A model generated the notes under the pieces. The model made no database searches, was not told the DNA's origin, and saw nothing but the letters and a program-made list of their open reading frames with translations. Source: a bacterium (GTDB lineage Bacteria > Hydrogenedentota > Hydrogenedentia > Hydrogenedentiales > SLHB01). From it: a stretch of DNA of 6,363 nucleotides. Positions 5,685 through 6,363 of this stretch are shown in pieces. The stretch covers positions 1 through 6,363 of the forward strand of contig JAAEQP010000362.1 in assembly GCA_024231375.1 (NCBI GenBank). Reading direction: 5' to 3'. Position numbers and translations under genes: made by a program. Position 1 is the stretch's first letter. The number at the start of each line of letters is the position of its first letter.

Positions 5685-6115
5685 GTATCCCAGGATATGT
5701 TAGCTTTTCGGAACCATCGGCCAGCGACTTTGCTGAGTTTGCTAAGCTAGGCTCAACTCACGGCTCGACCCCCAGGAACAGCGCCGCCCAAGGCATCGCC
5801 GTTCCCAAGTCCGCCGACGCGGCTAACACAGCAAACTCAGCATACTCGCCAGGCTTGCGTTTCATCAGAGAGGTGTGGCGGGACTACTGGAAGTGGCAGG
5901 CGACCTTGCATCCCGCGCACAGCGCCGCGTATGTAGCGATGAGCAACTTGCCGCCAACGTGGCGCCCCAACCCCGACGATCCTGCCGTGGTGGAGATTCT
6001 GCGCATCCATGCCGACCCCCAGAGCCCCCCTGCCACGCCCGATGGGAGCGTCGGGCCACTTGGGCTAATGTGGGCCGCCTGGTGGCTGCGCGTGACCATG
6101 GATGGGCGCGTATAA
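5681..6115 (+). CDS. 144-aa protein of unknown function containing an internal inverted repeat
   Basis: The GTG start at 5681 overlaps the PrimPol stop as GTGA and lies seven bases after GGAGGA (5668-5673), so it is translationally coupled. The N-terminal 57 residues are low-complexity and probably disordered. Their sequence is dictated by an inverted DNA repeat: FAEFAK (17-22) is encoded by the left arm and NTANSAYS (49-56) by the right arm. Residues about 58-144 look like a folded segment rich in aromatic residues (SPGLRFIREVWRDYWKW, LPPTWRPNPDDPAVVEILR, GLMWAAWWLRV), which could be a small helical domain. I do not recognise a family and see no catalytic motif. There is no clear membrane span. 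Context suggests an accessory role with the primase, possibly binding the DNA or RNA structure it carries. The stop overlaps the ATG at 6115 (TAATG). Confidence 0.8.
   Translation: MSIPGYVSFSEPSASDFAEFAKLGSTHGSTPRNSAAQGIAVPKSADAANTANSAYSPGLRFIREVWRDYWKWQATLHPAHSAAYVAMSNLPPTWRPNPDDPAVVEILRIHADPQSPPATPDGSVGPLGLMWAAWWLRVTMDGRV
5724..5849. repeat. Nested imperfect inverted repeat built of 9-bp units
   Basis: Arms 5724-5752 and 5821-5849 are complementary at 23 of 29 positions, including a perfect 13-bp core TGCTGAGTTTGCT (5731-5743) against AGCAAACTCAGCA (5830-5842). The left arm contains tandem 9-mers TTTGCTGAG and TTTGCTAAG (5729-5746). The right arm on the minus strand reads TATGCTGAG then TTTGCTGTG. 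Between the arms, GGAACAGCG (5775-5783) pairs with CGCCGTTCC (5797-5805) at eight of nine positions. Its centre lies within about 4 bp of the outer centre, so the whole can fold into one long interrupted hairpin or cruciform. Possible roles are an iteron-type origin, a recombination site or a structured RNA. Confidence 0.8.
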
Positions 6116-6162
6116 TGGCCCAACTACTTGACAGATTGACCGAGACAGGAGATAATAATCTC

Positions 6163-6363
6163 ATGGCCTGCAAGAAGAGAGGCGGAACGAGCATGACGGA
6201 CCTGTTGCGCGAGGCCCTGCTCAAGGTCGAGTCGTTGCGTAGGGTGGCAACGGAGACAGGCGTTCAGCGCATGGCGATGGCGCGTTTCAGAGACGGTCGC
6301 CAATCGCTTCGCCTGGACAAGGCAGATATCCTGGCCGATTACTTTGGCATCGAATGCCGACGA
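6163..6363 (+). CDS. Cro/C1-like HTH protein, 3' end cut by the window edge
   Basis: The open frame runs from ATG 6115 to the last base without a stop. I prefer ATG 6163, eleven bases after AGGAG (6147-6151). ATG 6115 has only a weak SD but overlaps the upstream stop as TAATG, and ATG 6193 is also possible. From 6193 the protein reads MTDLLREALLKVESLRRVA, followed by TETGVQRMAMARFRDGRQSL and RLDKADILADYFGIE. This is a compact XRE/Cro-type helix-turn-helix: the recognition helix is around GVQRMAMARF, and the closing RLDKADILADYFG helix is typical of these small regulators. It is probably the autoregulator of the element's replication operon or a copy-control protein. Only 67 residues from the preferred start are visible. 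Families of this shape are usually 65-90 aa, so little should be missing. Confidence 0.82.
   Translation, partial: MACKKRGGTSMTDLLREALLKVESLRRVATETGVQRMAMARFRDGRQSLRLDKADILADYFGIECRR

Noticed and set aside
5681..6115. The inverted repeat as a retron msr-msd or an integron attC site
   Set aside because: No reverse transcriptase or integrase is in the window, and the arms lack recognisable attC core sites. The resemblance is only that each is an imperfect hairpin.

Overview
The window comes from a GC-rich bacterium. Coding regions use mostly G or C at third codon positions, and Shine-Dalgarno (SD) motifs close to AAGGAGGT stand in front of several genes. The species cannot be fixed from the sequence. 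The PrimPol/DUF3987 protein and the small Cro-like protein resemble genes I associate with integrated elements of high-GC lineages such as Planctomycetota, Myxococcota and other former Deltaproteobacteria, but that is a weak inference.

Bases 8-606 are the leader-distal end of a type I-E-like CRISPR array. It has ten 29-bp repeats, eight of them identical, separated by 32-nt spacers (61-bp period). The last two repeats are degenerate, the last spacer is 54 nt and contains a 9-bp tandem repeat, and a small hairpin directly follows the final repeat. The repeat polarity puts the leader, and probably any cas genes, upstream of the window. Bases 607-1101 hold no convincing gene, only short dyads, one of them (1067-1083) just upstream of a very strong SD.

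From 1102 onward every supported gene is on the + strand. A doubtful 141-codon ORF (1102-1527) overlaps by one base a 470-aa protein of unknown function (1527-2939). A 170-bp regulatory-looking gap with several dyads follows. Then comes a tightly overlapping gene string: an AlpA/excisionase-like helix-turn-helix protein (best start TTG 3112), a 770-aa PrimPol-PriCT-1-DUF3987 replication primase/helicase (3372-5684), a 144-aa protein of unknown function (5681-6115), and a partial Cro-like HTH protein running off the right edge. The spacings (ATGA, GTGA and TAATG overlaps) indicate one translationally coupled operon. Together these look like the replication and control module of an integrated mobile element, with no integrase or relaxase visible here.

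The strongest unexplained signal lies inside the 144-aa gene. Two 29-nt arms (5724-5752 and 5821-5849) form an imperfect inverted repeat, 23 of 29 positions complementary, with a 13-bp perfect core. Each arm is built from 9-bp units, so the protein reads FAEFAK in one arm and NTANSA in the other. A second inverted repeat (5775-5783/5797-5805) is nested almost concentrically between them. This looks like a nucleic-acid element of about 126 bp carried inside the coding sequence directly downstream of a primase. It could be an origin, a recombination or processing site, or a structured RNA.
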